The notes beneath the pieces are model-generated. The model had not been told where the DNA came from. It saw only the letters and a program-made list of their open reading frames with translations, and did no database searches. This document shows positions 50,960 to 59,356 of a DNA stretch of 64,000 bases, piece after piece; position 1 is the first letter of the stretch; each line of letters starts with the position of its first letter. Both the position numbers and the translations under genes were made by a program. The DNA lies in assembly GCA_963716865.1 (NCBI GenBank), contig CAVQUF010000003.1:558001-622000 (forward strand), in the 5' to 3' direction. This DNA comes from AC-32 sp963716865. GTDB taxonomy: Bacteria > Actinomycetota > Thermoleophilia > Gaiellales > Gaiellaceae.

Positions 50960-53542
50960 GTGAGGTTGCGGCGTGAGGGGGTTCTCGCGGGGCTGTGCGC
51001 GCTCGCGCTCTGCGTGGTCCCGCAGGGCCGCGCGAGCACACCGTCGCGCCCGCAGGAGCCGACCGACTTCCAGGAGTCCACCGTCATCAGCGGGCTCGAC
51101 TCGCCGACCCAGGTGCGCTTCGCGCCGAACGGCCAGGTCTTCGTCGCGGAGAAGAGCGGCGTGATCAAGGAGTACTCGAGCCTCGACGACACGACGCCGA
51201 CCGTGTTCGCCGATCTCAGCCCGGAGGTGGACGACTACTGGGACCGCGGGCTGCTGTCGATCGCGCTCGACCCCGACTTCCCGACGAAGCCGTACGTCTA
51301 CGCGCTCTTCACGTTCGACGCCGCGATCGGCGGGACCCCGCCGGCGTGGGGCGACGACTGCCCGACCCCGCCCGGCCCGACGACCTACGGCTGCGTCGTG
51401 AGCGGGCGCCTCGTCCGGCTGACCGCCGACGGCAGCCTCGAGCACGCCGCGTCCGGCCAGGTGCTCCTCGACGGCTGGTGCCAGCAGTTCCCGAGTCATT
51501 CGGTCGGCGACCTCCAGTTCGGCCCGGACGGCTCGCTCTACGTCAGCGCCGGCGAGGGCGCGAACTTCTATGCCATCGACTACGGCCAGTTCGGCGACCC
51601 ACTCAACCCGTGCGGCGACCCGCCGGTTCCCGTGGGCGGTAGCCAGTCTCCACCGGGAGCGGAGGGCGGCGCGCTGCGCGCGCAGAGCCTGCTCCGCAAC
51701 GCCGGCGAGCCCGCGGTCCTGAACGGGTCCATCCTGCGCGTGGACTCGAGCACCGGCGCCGCGATGCCGGACAACCCGCTCGCCACGAGCACCGATCCGA
51801 ACGCGCGCCGCATCGTCGCCCAGGGCCTGCGCAACCCGTTCCGGTTCACCACGCGGCCGGGCACGAGCGAGCTGTGGGTCGGCGACGTCGGCTGGAACGA
51901 CTGGGAGGAGGTGAACCGGATCCCGTCCGGGAGCGATGGGACGGTCGAGAACTTCGGCTGGCCCTGCTACGAGGGCTCGGCACCTCAGCCTGCGTACCAG
52001 AGCGCGGGGTTGGGGATCTGCAGCCAGCTCTACCTGTCCGGTGCGGCCAAGGCTCCCTACTACACGTACAACCACGACGCCCAGGTCGTGCCGGGCGAGA
52101 CGTGTTCCAAGGGCTCGAGCTCGATCAGCGGGCTCGCGTTCTACCAGGGCGGCGCCTACCCGGCGGCCTACGACGGCGCCCTCTTCTTCGCCGACTACTC
52201 GCGGGACTGCATCTGGGTGATGATGCCCGGCTCGAACGGTCTGCCGAACCCGGCGGATGTCGAGACGTTCGACGCGCCGGCTGCGGCTCCCGTCGACCTC
52301 GAGATCGGGCCGGGCGGCGATCTCTTCTACGTCGACCTGACCGGCGGGACGATAAAGCGGATCCGGTACTTCGCCGGCGACTCGCCCCCGAATGCGGTCG
52401 CCACGGCCTCCCCGACGAGCGGCGGCGCTCCGCTGACCGTCCACTTCGACGGGTCGGCCTCGTTCGACCCGGACCCGGGCGACTCGATTTCGTACGCGTG
52501 GGATCTCGACGGCGACGGCCAGTTCGACGACTCGACCGCGCAGAAGCCGAGCCATACCTACGCGCCCGGGACGTACGCCGTCCGGCTCCAGGTCACCGAC
52601 AGCCACGGCTACTCGAACACGAGCGACCCGATCACGATCTCGTCCGACAACGACCCGCCCGTGCCGGTGATTTCCACCCCGTTGCCGACGAAGACGTGGA
52701 AGGTCGGCGACCCGATCGCGTTCTCGGGCAGCGCGGGCGACGCCCAGGACGGGTCGCTGCCGGCCGCGCGCCTGACCTGGACGGTGATCCTCCACCACTG
52801 CCCCTCGAACTGCCACATCCACGTCGTCCAGAGCTTCCACGGCGTCTCGAGCGGCTCGTTCTCGGCTCCCGACCACGAGTACCCGTCGTACCTCGAGCTG
52901 CAGCTGAAGGCGACGGACTCGGGCGGGCTCTCGGCGGCGACGTCGGTCGACCTGCTGCCGCAGACGGCGACGCTCTCCTTCGACTCCGCCCCGCGGGGGC
53001 TGAAGCTCGCCGTCGGCTCGGGCGAGGGGACGACCCCGTTCATGCGGACGGTGATCGTCAACTCGACGAACGTGATCAGCGCGCCGCTCACGCAGACCCT
53101 GGGGAAGCGCGGGCTCGGGTTCGTCTCGTGGTCGGACGGCAAGGCGGCGACGCACACGATCACCGCTCCCGCCGCGGGCGTCTCGCTTTCGGCGAGATAC
53201 CGTGACGCGGTGGCTCCCTCCGTGGCCATCCGGGCCCCGGGCCCTGGTGGGAGGGTGCACGGACGGGTTCTCGTCAAGGTGGCCGCGTCCGACGACACCG
53301 GCGTGGCGGGAGTCCGGCTCACGCTCGACGGCACGAGCCTCGGCCCCGTGCTGAAGCACGCGCCGTACACGCTCCGCTGGGCCACGGCCGCGCTTCCGAT
53401 CGGCCCTCACGTCCTGAGGGCGACCGCGAGCGATGCGGCCGGGAACACGACCACGTCGGCCCCCGTGCAGGTGAGGGTCTACAACCCCGCCAGGCGCCCG
53501 CCGCCGCTCTTCGCCTTGCTGAAACGGCTCTTCTCGCGCTAG
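50960..53542 (+). CDS. Secreted PQQ-type sugar dehydrogenase-like propeller with PKD domain
   Basis: Exported protein of about 860 residues. A signal peptide (GVLAGLCALALCVVPQGRA) precedes a six-bladed propeller of the soluble glucose/sorbosone dehydrogenase type: SPTQVRFAPNGQVFVAEKSG, DRGLLSIALDPDFPTKPYVYA, SVGDLQFGPDGSLYVSAGEG, VAQGLRNPFRFTTRPGTSELWVGDVGWNDWEEVNRI and VDLEIGPGGDLFYVDLTGGTIKRI. A PKD domain follows (PPNAVATASPTSGGAPLTV, FDPDPGDSISYAWDLDGDG), then Ig-like modules including VAIRAPGPGGRVHGRVLV. Substrate and PQQ dependence are unproven. GTG 50960 overlaps its GGGGAGG site; TTG 50966 is an alternative start. Confidence 0.85.
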   Translation: MRLRREGVLAGLCALALCVVPQGRASTPSRPQEPTDFQESTVISGLDSPTQVRFAPNGQVFVAEKSGVIKEYSSLDDTTPTVFADLSPEVDDYWDRGLLSIALDPDFPTKPYVYALFTFDAAIGGTPPAWGDDCPTPPGPTTYGCVVSGRLVRLTADGSLEHAASGQVLLDGWCQQFPSHSVGDLQFGPDGSLYVSAGEGANFYAIDYGQFGDPLNPCGDPPVPVGGSQSPPGAEGGALRAQSLLRNAGEPAVLNGSILRVDSSTGAAMPDNPLATSTDPNARRIVAQGLRNPFRFTTRPGTSELWVGDVGWNDWEEVNRIPSGSDGTVENFGWPCYEGSAPQPAYQSAGLGICSQLYLSGAAKAPYYTYNHDAQVVPGETCSKGSSSISGLAFYQGGAYPAAYDGALFFADYSRDCIWVMMPGSNGLPNPADVETFDAPAAAPVDLEIGPGGDLFYVDLTGGTIKRIRYFAGDSPPNAVATASPTSGGAPLTVHFDGSASFDPDPGDSISYAWDLDGDGQFDDSTAQKPSHTYAPGTYAVRLQVTDSHGYSNTSDPITISSDNDPPVPVISTPLPTKTWKVGDPIAFSGSAGDAQDGSLPAARLTWTVILHHCPSNCHIHVVQSFHGVSSGSFSAPDHEYPSYLELQLKATDSGGLSAATSVDLLPQTATLSFDSAPRGLKLAVGSGEGTTPFMRTVIVNSTNVISAPLTQTLGKRGLGFVSWSDGKAATHTITAPAAGVSLSARYRDAVAPSVAIRAPGPGGRVHGRVLVKVAASDDTGVAGVRLTLDGTSLGPVLKHAPYTLRWATAALPIGPHVLRATASDAAGNTTTSAPVQVRVYNPARRPPPLFALLKRLFSR

Positions 53543-53580
53543 GACCGGCCTCCGCAGCGGCATCGAAGGACACGGCGAAG

Positions 53581-53654
53581 TGGGCGATCGTGGATTCGAA
53601 CCACGGACCTCCGCCTTATCAGAGCGGCGCTCTAACCAACTGAGCTAATCGCCC
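53581..53654 (-). tRNA. tRNA-Ile(GAT)
   Basis: On the minus strand a 74-nt cloverleaf begins GGGCGATTAGCTCAGTTGG. The anticodon loop CTGATAA (anticodon GAT) sits on a CCGCT/GGCGG stem. The T arm is CGTGGTTCGAATCCACG, and the acceptor ends ATCGCCC plus A. No CCA is encoded (CTTC follows). It is a lone tRNA here, not within an rRNA operon. Confidence 0.96.
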
Positions 53655-53721
53655 GGGGCGCCCAGTGTAGCCGCACCCTCTTTAGGGATGTCGGCCGTCT
53701 CCGGGGTGCCGACAACCTTCG

Positions 53722-53727
53722 TAGAAC
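53722..53727 (+). promoter_or_regulatory. Putative -10 hexamer of 61-residue gene
   Basis: TAGAAC ends 7 nt before the ATG at 53735, the leaderless spacing seen elsewhere. Confidence 0.35.
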
Positions 53728-53734
53728 TGCGGCT

Positions 53735-53920
53735 ATGAACATCGGCGACCTCGTCCTCTATCAGGGTCGGACCTTCTATCTGCGCGGTCTCGACCCGATG
53801 GGTGTGCCTGAACGGCGCGCCATACTCGAGGACGCCCAAACCGGCGAGGAAGTGCAGGTTCCGCTCGACGACGTGGAGGCCCGACGGCCGGCCGGCTGCG
53901 AGCCGCGGGTCGGGAGTTGA
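53735..53920 (+). CDS. Small protein of unknown function
   Basis: 61-residue soluble protein beginning MNIGDLVLYQGRTFYLRGLD, then MGVPERRAILEDAQTGEEV and VPLDDVEARRP. The pattern GDLVLYQGRxFYLRG with a later strand looks like a compact SH3-like or carbohydrate-binding barrel, but I recognise no family. It lies between the tRNA and the bifunctional nuclease gene on the plus strand and has a promoter-like hexamer at leaderless distance. Coding potential is good; function unknown. Confidence 0.65.
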   Translation: MNIGDLVLYQGRTFYLRGLDPMGVPERRAILEDAQTGEEVQVPLDDVEARRPAGCEPRVGS

Positions 53921-53963
53921 CCGGCTACCCTCTGGCTATGATCGGAGCCGGGGACTCGGCCTG

Positions 53964-54464
53964 ATGCACGAGATGGTCATTTACGGGGTGAGCTTCGACC
54001 TGGTCGGGAAGCAGCCGATCGTCCTCCTGAAGACGGCCGACGGAAACAAGTTCCTCCCGATCTGGATCGGGCACCCGGAGGCGGCCGCGATCCTGATGAA
54101 GCTCCAGGGAGCAAGCACCCCGCGGCCGATGACCCACGATCTCGTCACCGACATGCTCGGCCAGCTCGACGCGCAGGTCGTGCGCATCACCGTGACCGAG
54201 CTGAAGGAGAACACGTTCTACGCGAGCATCACCGTGCAGCAGAACGGCTCCGAGATCGAGATCGACTCACGCCCCTCGGACGCGATCGCGCTGGCCGTTC
54301 GAGCCGATGCGCCGATCTTCGCGGCCGAAGAGGTGATCGAGGAGTCGGCGATCGAGTTCGAGGGCGAGGACGTGAACGAGGAGGAGATCGTCTCCGAGTT
54401 CAAGCAGTTCCTCGAGAACGTCACGCCCGACGAGTTCGCCGAGGCGAACGGCGAAGAGGCCTAG
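53964..54464 (+). CDS. Bifunctional nuclease family protein (DUF151)
   Basis: 166-residue protein of the BFN/DUF151 family, named after a plant protein with DNase and RNase activity. Core: MVIYGVSFDLVGKQPIVLLK, LPIWIGHPEAAAILMKLQG, RPMTHDLVTDMLGQLDAQVVRITVTELKENTFYASI and IEIDSRPSDAIALAVRADAPIFAAEEVIEE. The acidic tail (EFEGEDVNEEEIVSEFKQFL) resembles UvrB/UvrC-like motifs seen in relatives. It converges with chorismate mutase, and the stops share CTAG. The bacterial function is not established. Confidence 0.88.
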   Translation: MHEMVIYGVSFDLVGKQPIVLLKTADGNKFLPIWIGHPEAAAILMKLQGASTPRPMTHDLVTDMLGQLDAQVVRITVTELKENTFYASITVQQNGSEIEIDSRPSDAIALAVRADAPIFAAEEVIEESAIEFEGEDVNEEEIVSEFKQFLENVTPDEFAEANGEEA

Positions 54465-54739
54465 CCGCCTCGCTCGACCTCGCGCTTCGTCAGGTCCAGG
54501 ATCGCCTCGAGGATCTCGCGTAGCCCCTCGGCCGAGAGCGGGCCGCGGTTGGCGCGCGAGAGGTACTGCAGCATCCACTCCTCGCGCTCGGGATCGACGA
54601 ACGAGAGCCCGCGCGACTCCTTGTAGCCCTTCAGCCGCGCGACCAGCTTCAAGCGCGCGTTGATCGCCTCGACGATCGCGCGGTCGTTGTCGGAGATCTG
54701 CTCGCGCAACTGCCTGATCAGGGGATCCTGCTCGCTCAT
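54461..54739 (-). CDS. Chorismate mutase, AroQ class
   Basis: All-helical AroQ-type mutase of 92 residues that converts chorismate to prephenate for Phe and Tyr synthesis. It has IRQLREQISDNDRAIVEAINARLKLVARLKGYKE (helix 1 with the catalytic arginine), then FVDPEREEWMLQYLSRANRG and GLREILEAILDLTKREVE. Length and motif order match free-standing actinobacterial enzymes. It is the last gene of the minus-strand block that begins at 59337 and overlaps the PrcB-like gene by 4 bp. Confidence 0.88.
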   Translation of the reverse strand: MSEQDPLIRQLREQISDNDRAIVEAINARLKLVARLKGYKESRGLSFVDPEREEWMLQYLSRANRGPLSAEGLREILEAILDLTKREVERGG

Positions 54740-55134
54740 CGTCCCTCAAGCTTGACGTAAACGGGCTTCGCGCTGCCGTGCATGGCGAGCATGCGGTACG
54801 GATAGGTGACCCGGGCCGTGACGGGCTCGCCCAGCGTCGGAGTTTGCTCGCGCGCATAGATGTAGATGCCACGGCGCCGCTCGACCACGCGCAGGATCCG
54901 GAGTGAGTAGCCCGTGCTCGAGCGGGGGCCGAGCGCGATCACCACGACCTGGTCGCGGTCCCAGTTCAGGCGCGGCGGCCTCGGCGCGCGGCCCGGCATG
55001 TTCGCGGCGAGCATCCGCCCGAACGAGCCGCGGGAGTGGAAGACGCCCTGCAGCCGGTGCGCGAACTCGACACGCCCGGTGTCGCGGGTGACGTCGCGCC
55101 ACGCGACGGGCCGCTCGCCTCCCATTCCCCACAC
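54736..55134 (-). CDS. PrcB-like domain protein, start uncertain
   Basis: The C-terminal half matches the PrcB domain (protease-complex subunit): QVVVIALGPRSSTGYSLRIL, RRRGIYIYAREQTPTLGE and VTARVTYPYRMLAM. The first usable start is GTG at 55134. However, the same frame continues upstream to the L,D-transpeptidase stop and encodes a convincing signal anchor (TAGAVVAVGLALAIAGWLVY) with no ATG, GTG, TTG or CTG before it. Either an unusual start (ACG at 55200 is one candidate) or a sequence error is likely, and the mature protein is probably membrane-anchored. Confidence 0.6.
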   Translation of the reverse strand: MWGMGGERPVAWRDVTRDTGRVEFAHRLQGVFHSRGSFGRMLAANMPGRAPRPPRLNWDRDQVVVIALGPRSSTGYSLRILRVVERRRGIYIYAREQTPTLGEPVTARVTYPYRMLAMHGSAKPVYVKLEGR

Positions 55135-55201
55135 CTGCGCGTAGACGAGCCAGCCCGCGATCGCGAGCGCGAGGCCGACCGCGACGACGGCCCCCGCCGT
55201 C

Positions 55202-56542
55202 CTAGTAGATGAAGACCGCCGTGCCGTAGTCGATCAGGGAGTACACGCGCGGCGCGACCCAGATCGGGATGCGGACGCAGCCGTGGCTGGCAGGGTAGGC
55301 CGGCACGCTGTGGTAGCCGTGGATCGCAAAGGCGCCGACGAAGAACGACGAGTAGTACATCTGCAGCGCGTTGTAGCCCGGCACCTTGCTGTAGACGTGC
55401 CAGGCCCCGAGCGGCGTGTTGCCCGTTGCCCCGGTCGACACGGGGACGATCAGCGCCACGCGTCCGACTTGGACGATGAACAGCACCTGTTGCTCCTTGC
55501 TCACCTCGACGTGGTCGCCGCCGTGACGCGGGACGGGAATCGTCGCCGCGGCGAGGGCTCGCCAGAAGCGGAGATCCGTGGAACCGGTCCGCGGAAGGCC
55601 GTGGAGCTTCTGGAAGGCCACCACCGCGTCGGACGTGTCGACGCCGTAGTAGCCGTCCACACGCGCGAGCGCGAAGTGGAGCTCGCGGAGGCGCTGCTCG
55701 AGCCCGTAGACGCTCGCGCCCGAGTCTCCGATCCGGAGATTCGGGACGAAGACGGTTCGGCGGAGGAGCCGCCGGTTCGTGACGTAGCCCTGGGCCCCGG
55801 TGACCGTGACGAGCAACCGGTACGTGGCCGAGCGGCTCGTGCTGAGCCGGAGGCGCAGCCGCCCCTGTCCCGTTCGGGTGGCGACGAGGCGACCCGCGCG
55901 CCAGACGCGGATCGTGAGCGTGCCCGCGCCCGAGGGCCGCTCCCTGGCGGTAAGGGCGAGCGGCCGGCCGATCCGTCCGGAGCCGAGGAACTCGGTGTCG
56001 AGCCCGGGCCGGACGGCGAGCGTGACCGCGTTGGAGACGACGTCGCCGTAGCGGACCGTGTACCGCGCGTCGGGCGTCCCGACCCGGCCGCGCAGGGAGA
56101 AGCGGCCGCCCCGCTTCGTCTTGCCACCCCCGAGGCGGACCCCGTCGCGATAGAGCGCGACGGGAACGCCCTTCTGCCCGGGGGTGAGCCGTCCGCGGAA
56201 GCGGGCCAGCTGCTGGTAGCGGCCGACCTGCGGTGCCGCGAGCGTCAGGCCGAGGGAGACGATCGCCACCTCTGCCTGCGCGGTCTCGCCCCCCGGCCCG
56301 GTCGCCGTCACATGCGCGGTGAACGAACCGGCCGCGTAGACGTGCTGGACCACGGCCCCGTCGGCGGTGGCACCGTCGCCGAGGTCCCAGTGGTACGTGG
56401 CCGCGTCTCCGCTCGCCGTGAGCGTTACGCCGAGAGGCGCCGCGCCCCCCGACGGGCTCGCCTGGACGCTGACGGCCGGCGGCGCCGCGTGAGCCGCGGG
56501 GACGAACGCCAGGGCCAGAGCGATGATCGCGGCGCGCCGCAC
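55202..56542 (-). CDS. L,D-transpeptidase (YkuD) with PKD and peptidoglycan-binding domains
   Basis: Exported cell-wall enzyme of 446 residues that makes 3-3 crosslinks. Order: signal peptide (AAIIALALAFVPAAHA), PKD domain (TYHWDLGDGATADG...VVQHVYAAGSFTAHV), two Ig-like repeats, a peptidoglycan-binding domain (LRIGDSGASVYGLEQRLREL...AVVAFQKLHGL) and a C-terminal YkuD domain with FAIHGYHSVPAYPASHGCVRI, which holds the catalytic cysteine and histidines. It sits in a block with the PrcB-like protein downstream and the CPBP protease upstream. Confidence 0.92.
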   Translation of the reverse strand: MRRAAIIALALAFVPAAHAAPPAVSVQASPSGGAAPLGVTLTASGDAATYHWDLGDGATADGAVVQHVYAAGSFTAHVTATGPGGETAQAEVAIVSLGLTLAAPQVGRYQQLARFRGRLTPGQKGVPVALYRDGVRLGGGKTKRGGRFSLRGRVGTPDARYTVRYGDVVSNAVTLAVRPGLDTEFLGSGRIGRPLALTARERPSGAGTLTIRVWRAGRLVATRTGQGRLRLRLSTSRSATYRLLVTVTGAQGYVTNRRLLRRTVFVPNLRIGDSGASVYGLEQRLRELHFALARVDGYYGVDTSDAVVAFQKLHGLPRTGSTDLRFWRALAAATIPVPRHGGDHVEVSKEQQVLFIVQVGRVALIVPVSTGATGNTPLGAWHVYSKVPGYNALQMYYSSFFVGAFAIHGYHSVPAYPASHGCVRIPIWVAPRVYSLIDYGTAVFIY

Positions 56543-56563
56543 GGGGCCGGAGAATACCCCTAG

Positions 56564-57211
56564 CTAGGTCAGGAACACCACGGCGAGCGCCGCAGCGTTG
56601 AAGCACGCGTGGAAGATCATCCCCGGGTAGACGCTCTCGGTCTTCAGGCGCAGGAAGCCGACCGCCAGGGCGAAGAGGAAGAGCGGAACGAAGCCTTCCA
56701 CGAGCCCGTGCACGGCGGCGAACGCGACTGCGGTCCCGACCACGGCGACCGCCGAACCGTACGGCAGGAGCACGGCGAACCCGAGCCCCCGGAACGTCAG
56801 CTCCTCGACGACAGGCGCGACTACCACGACGACCGCGACGTTCAGCGCGTACGGGATCGCGCGGCTCGAGTCCCAGCTCGTCGGCTCGAGCCCCTGCTCG
56901 CGAGCCGCATGGAGGAAGGGCTCGAGCGCCGACTCGGCGATCAGGACCAGGATCAGGAGCAGGATCATCAGACCCGCTGCCCGTTCCCAGGAGAGAGGGC
57001 GCTTCAGCCCGAGCGTCTCCCGCGAGAGCCCTCGCGCGATCGCGAGGACGATCGCCCCGAGAACGAGGTACTGGATGAGGCCCGCGACCGTGAAGCTGTA
57101 CCGGTAGAGCTCGTCCCGCGGCGGCTTCCCGCCCGCGAAGCGGCTGGCGTAGTTGAGCGTCGCCAGCACGGCCACCAGCACGAGCCAGGCGACGAGCTTG
57201 CCCTTCGTCAC
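56564..57211 (-). CDS. CPBP-family intramembrane metalloprotease
   Basis: Polytopic membrane protein of 215 residues, with about six helices. The family motifs are present: VAPVVEELTFRGLGFAVLL (EExxxR), AVAFAAVHGLVEGF (FxxxH) and YPGMIFHACFNAAAL (HxxxN). Members related to Rce1/Abi process prenylated proteins or confer bacteriocin immunity, and this one cannot be assigned to either. The stop lies 21 bp from the L,D-transpeptidase start. Confidence 0.88.
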   Translation of the reverse strand: MTKGKLVAWLVLVAVLATLNYASRFAGGKPPRDELYRYSFTVAGLIQYLVLGAIVLAIARGLSRETLGLKRPLSWERAAGLMILLLILVLIAESALEPFLHAAREQGLEPTSWDSSRAIPYALNVAVVVVVAPVVEELTFRGLGFAVLLPYGSAVAVVGTAVAFAAVHGLVEGFVPLFLFALAVGFLRLKTESVYPGMIFHACFNAAALAVVFLT

Positions 57212-57223
57212 GCCGCCGTCACG

Positions 57224-58093
57224 TCAGCGAAAGGCATCCGGGTGGAGGATGCGCGCGATCCGGGCGAGGGCGACGCCCACCTCCGGCCCCGGCGAGACCT
57301 CCCGCCCCGGAATGAGGGCGAACCGGCCCTTGCGGACCGCCTGCAGGCGAGCCGTCGCGGGCTCTGCGCGCAGCCTCGCGAGCGTCGTCCCGGTGCCGGC
57401 GAGCGCGATGTAGGCCTGCGGGTTCAGCTGGGCGAGCCGGCCGAGCGGGAACGGCCCCTGCTCCGGGCTCGAGCCGGCGACGCTCCTCCCGTGCGCCTCG
57501 ACGAGCAGATCGCCGATCAAGCTCCGCCCGGGAACGGTCGTGAAGTTGCCGAGGTCGACGAAAGCCGAGACGACCGGAAACCCGCTCAGCCTTGCCGCGA
57601 CCCGGTTGCGGGCGTGCACGATCGAGGCTGTGACCCTCCGGGCGGCGACCGGCGTCCCCGTCAGGAGGCCGATCTGGCCGATCGCGTGCTCGACGTCCTC
57701 CAGGGAGCTGTCGGGCTCGACGTAGACGGCCGCGTGGGTCGCGGCCCGGGCCCGGGCCAGGTCGAGGGGGTCGGCGTCGCTCGAGGCGACGATCAGGTCA
57801 GGTCTGGCCCGCCGGATCTGCTCGACGAGCGGCAGCCCGACGAGCGAGTCGTTGACCGTGACGGTGCGGCGCTCGAGCCCGAGCGCCCGCAGGGTCCTCC
57901 GAGGCCCCGATCCCAGCGGCACGATCCGGCGCGGCACGCTGTGGACGACCGTCGGCGAGTCGCCTGCGCCCTGCACCGTCACCGGGTAGAGCTGGACGAG
58001 CGGCCCGGTCGGCTCGTGGCGCTCGCCGCAGGCCGTCCCGGCGACGAGGAGGAGCGCCGCGGCTCCAAAGACGGCGACGAGCCGGCCTTTCAC
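57224..58093 (-). CDS. ABC-type metal/cobalamin-like substrate-binding lipoprotein (BtuF/FecB fold)
   Basis: 289-residue binding protein. The lipobox is LLLVAGTAC with the lipidated cysteine at residue 22. Mature domain: VVHSVPRRIVPLGSGPRRTLRALGLE, IRRARPDLIVASSDADP, a central long helix, VVSAFVDLGNFTTVPG, LAQLNPQAYIALAGTG and ALARIARILHPDAF, the class III helical-backbone layout of BtuF, FecB and FhuD. No permease or ATPase is adjacent, so it is an orphan binding protein. The GTG overlaps the TGA of the upstream transferase (GTGA). Confidence 0.82.
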   Translation of the reverse strand: MKGRLVAVFGAAALLLVAGTACGERHEPTGPLVQLYPVTVQGAGDSPTVVHSVPRRIVPLGSGPRRTLRALGLERRTVTVNDSLVGLPLVEQIRRARPDLIVASSDADPLDLARARAATHAAVYVEPDSSLEDVEHAIGQIGLLTGTPVAARRVTASIVHARNRVAARLSGFPVVSAFVDLGNFTTVPGRSLIGDLLVEAHGRSVAGSSPEQGPFPLGRLAQLNPQAYIALAGTGTTLARLRAEPATARLQAVRKGRFALIPGREVSPGPEVGVALARIARILHPDAFR

Positions 58094-59337
58094 GCCACCC
58101 ACTGCCAGAGCGACCACTGCACGATCGCGACCCCGAGCAGGAGCGAGCTGACGCCGACGATCGCCGTGTGCACGCGCGGCCGGCCTCCGAGCGCTGCGAG
58201 CGCCAGGAAGAGCGGGAAGATCGTCAGGCCGAACCGCGGGAGCGAGAGGAGCGGCCAGCGCTCGCTCGGAACGCTCAGCGGGATCGCGAGGCTGATCGCC
58301 GCGAAGAGGCCGTACGGCGCGCCGAAGCGCCGCCAGGCGACGACGGTCAGCGCCGCGAACAGGACGAGGAACGCGAGGCACTCGAGGTTCAGCGTCGCCG
58401 CCCGGATCGGGTCGGTGTCCTGGACCGGTGTCCAGTAGACATGCGTGTGCGAGCCGGAGGCCAGCTGCTCGACTCCGGCCCAGCCGGCCCTGAGCCCGTC
58501 CCAGATGCCGCCGAGCGGCCCGGCGGGGGAGAGATGCCTGCTCCAGAGGCGCTGCGCGTGGAGGAACTGCCAGGGATCGCCGTCCGCGCGCCAGAGGTAG
58601 AGCGGGTAGGCGGCGAAGAGCAGCGGCGCGACGGCGAGCGAGGCCAGCGCCCGGACCCGGTCGCGCTCGTGCCAGGCGAGCAGCGCGAGCGCCGGCAGCA
58701 GCGCCAGGCCGGTTGGCCGGGTAAGGAGGGCGAGGCCCGCGGCGCCTCCGGCTGCGAGGAACCGCCTGCGCTCCGCGAGCACGAACGCCGCCAGCGTGAG
58801 CAGGAGGTAGAGCGACTCGCTGTAGACCGCCTGGAGGAAGAGCGCGAACGGGAAGAGCGCGAGGTAGAGCACCGCGCGGCGGGCCCCGTCCGCCCCGAGC
58901 CGCTCCTCCGCGAGCCCGTAGAGCAGCAGGCACGAGCCGAGTGCGGCGGCGAGCGAGACGAGGATCCCTGCGAGGACGTAGTGGCCGAAGAGCGCGCGTC
59001 CGACCATGGCGACCGCGCCGGGATAGAGCGGGTAGAAGGCCGCGGCCGCGCCGCTCGCGGCCGAGTAGCCGTGCTCTGCGATTCGCAGGAACCAGACGCT
59101 GTCCCAGCGGGCCCAGACGTCCGTGACCGCGCCGAGATCGTGCGTCAGCGTGGGGTCGTCCCAGCGCGCGGCGCGCGGGTGGCGGTTCGGCACGAAGACG
59201 AAGAACGAGAACAGGGCCGCGGCCCAGATCGCGGCGCGCGTCCAGAGGAAGATCTCGAGCGCCGGGTTCCGTGCCCTGGGCGCAGACGGCGGGCGAGAGG
59301 CCGCCCGCGGCTCGCGAAGGCGTTGACCGGCGGTCAC
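58090..59337 (-). CDS. Polytopic glycosyltransferase, PIG-V/Gpi18-like mannosyltransferase fold
   Basis: GT-C type membrane transferase of 415 residues with about ten helices. The luminal first loop holds WARWDSVWFLRIAEHGYSA (conserved acidic residue), followed by AFYPLYPGAVAMVG, QAVYSESLYLLLTLAAFVLAERR, and LLTRPTGLALLPALALL. Such enzymes use polyprenyl-phosphate sugars, so the DPM-like transferase at 4014 could supply a donor. It starts the minus-strand block, with GTG at 59337, divergent from DUF2203 across a 19-bp gap. Confidence 0.8.
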   Translation of the reverse strand: MTAGQRLREPRAASRPPSAPRARNPALEIFLWTRAAIWAAALFSFFVFVPNRHPRAARWDDPTLTHDLGAVTDVWARWDSVWFLRIAEHGYSAASGAAAAFYPLYPGAVAMVGRALFGHYVLAGILVSLAAALGSCLLLYGLAEERLGADGARRAVLYLALFPFALFLQAVYSESLYLLLTLAAFVLAERRRFLAAGGAAGLALLTRPTGLALLPALALLAWHERDRVRALASLAVAPLLFAAYPLYLWRADGDPWQFLHAQRLWSRHLSPAGPLGGIWDGLRAGWAGVEQLASGSHTHVYWTPVQDTDPIRAATLNLECLAFLVLFAALTVVAWRRFGAPYGLFAAISLAIPLSVPSERWPLLSLPRFGLTIFPLFLALAALGGRPRVHTAIVGVSSLLLGVAIVQWSLWQWVA

Positions 59338-59344
59338 GGCGCGC

Positions 59345-59351
59345 GATGATA
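59345..59351. promoter_or_regulatory. Putative bidirectional -10 core, PIG-V-like / DUF2203
   Basis: GATGAT on the plus strand ends 6 nt before the ATG at 59357. TATCAT on the minus strand ends 8 nt before the GTG at 59337. The core GCGATGATAC is identical to that at the polX promoter. Confidence 0.4.
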
Positions 59352-59356
59352 CTCGG

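Noticed and set aside
49300..50960. parS centromere sites near parAB
   Set aside because: I looked for GTTTCACGTGAAAC-like palindromes in the origin region and found only partial CACGTG matches inside genes, not enough to call.
50921..53563. Long minus-strand open frame of 880 codons
   Set aside because: It mirrors the PQQ-type dehydrogenase gene; sequence is low-complexity Arg/Val/Ala/Asp with no recognisable domain.
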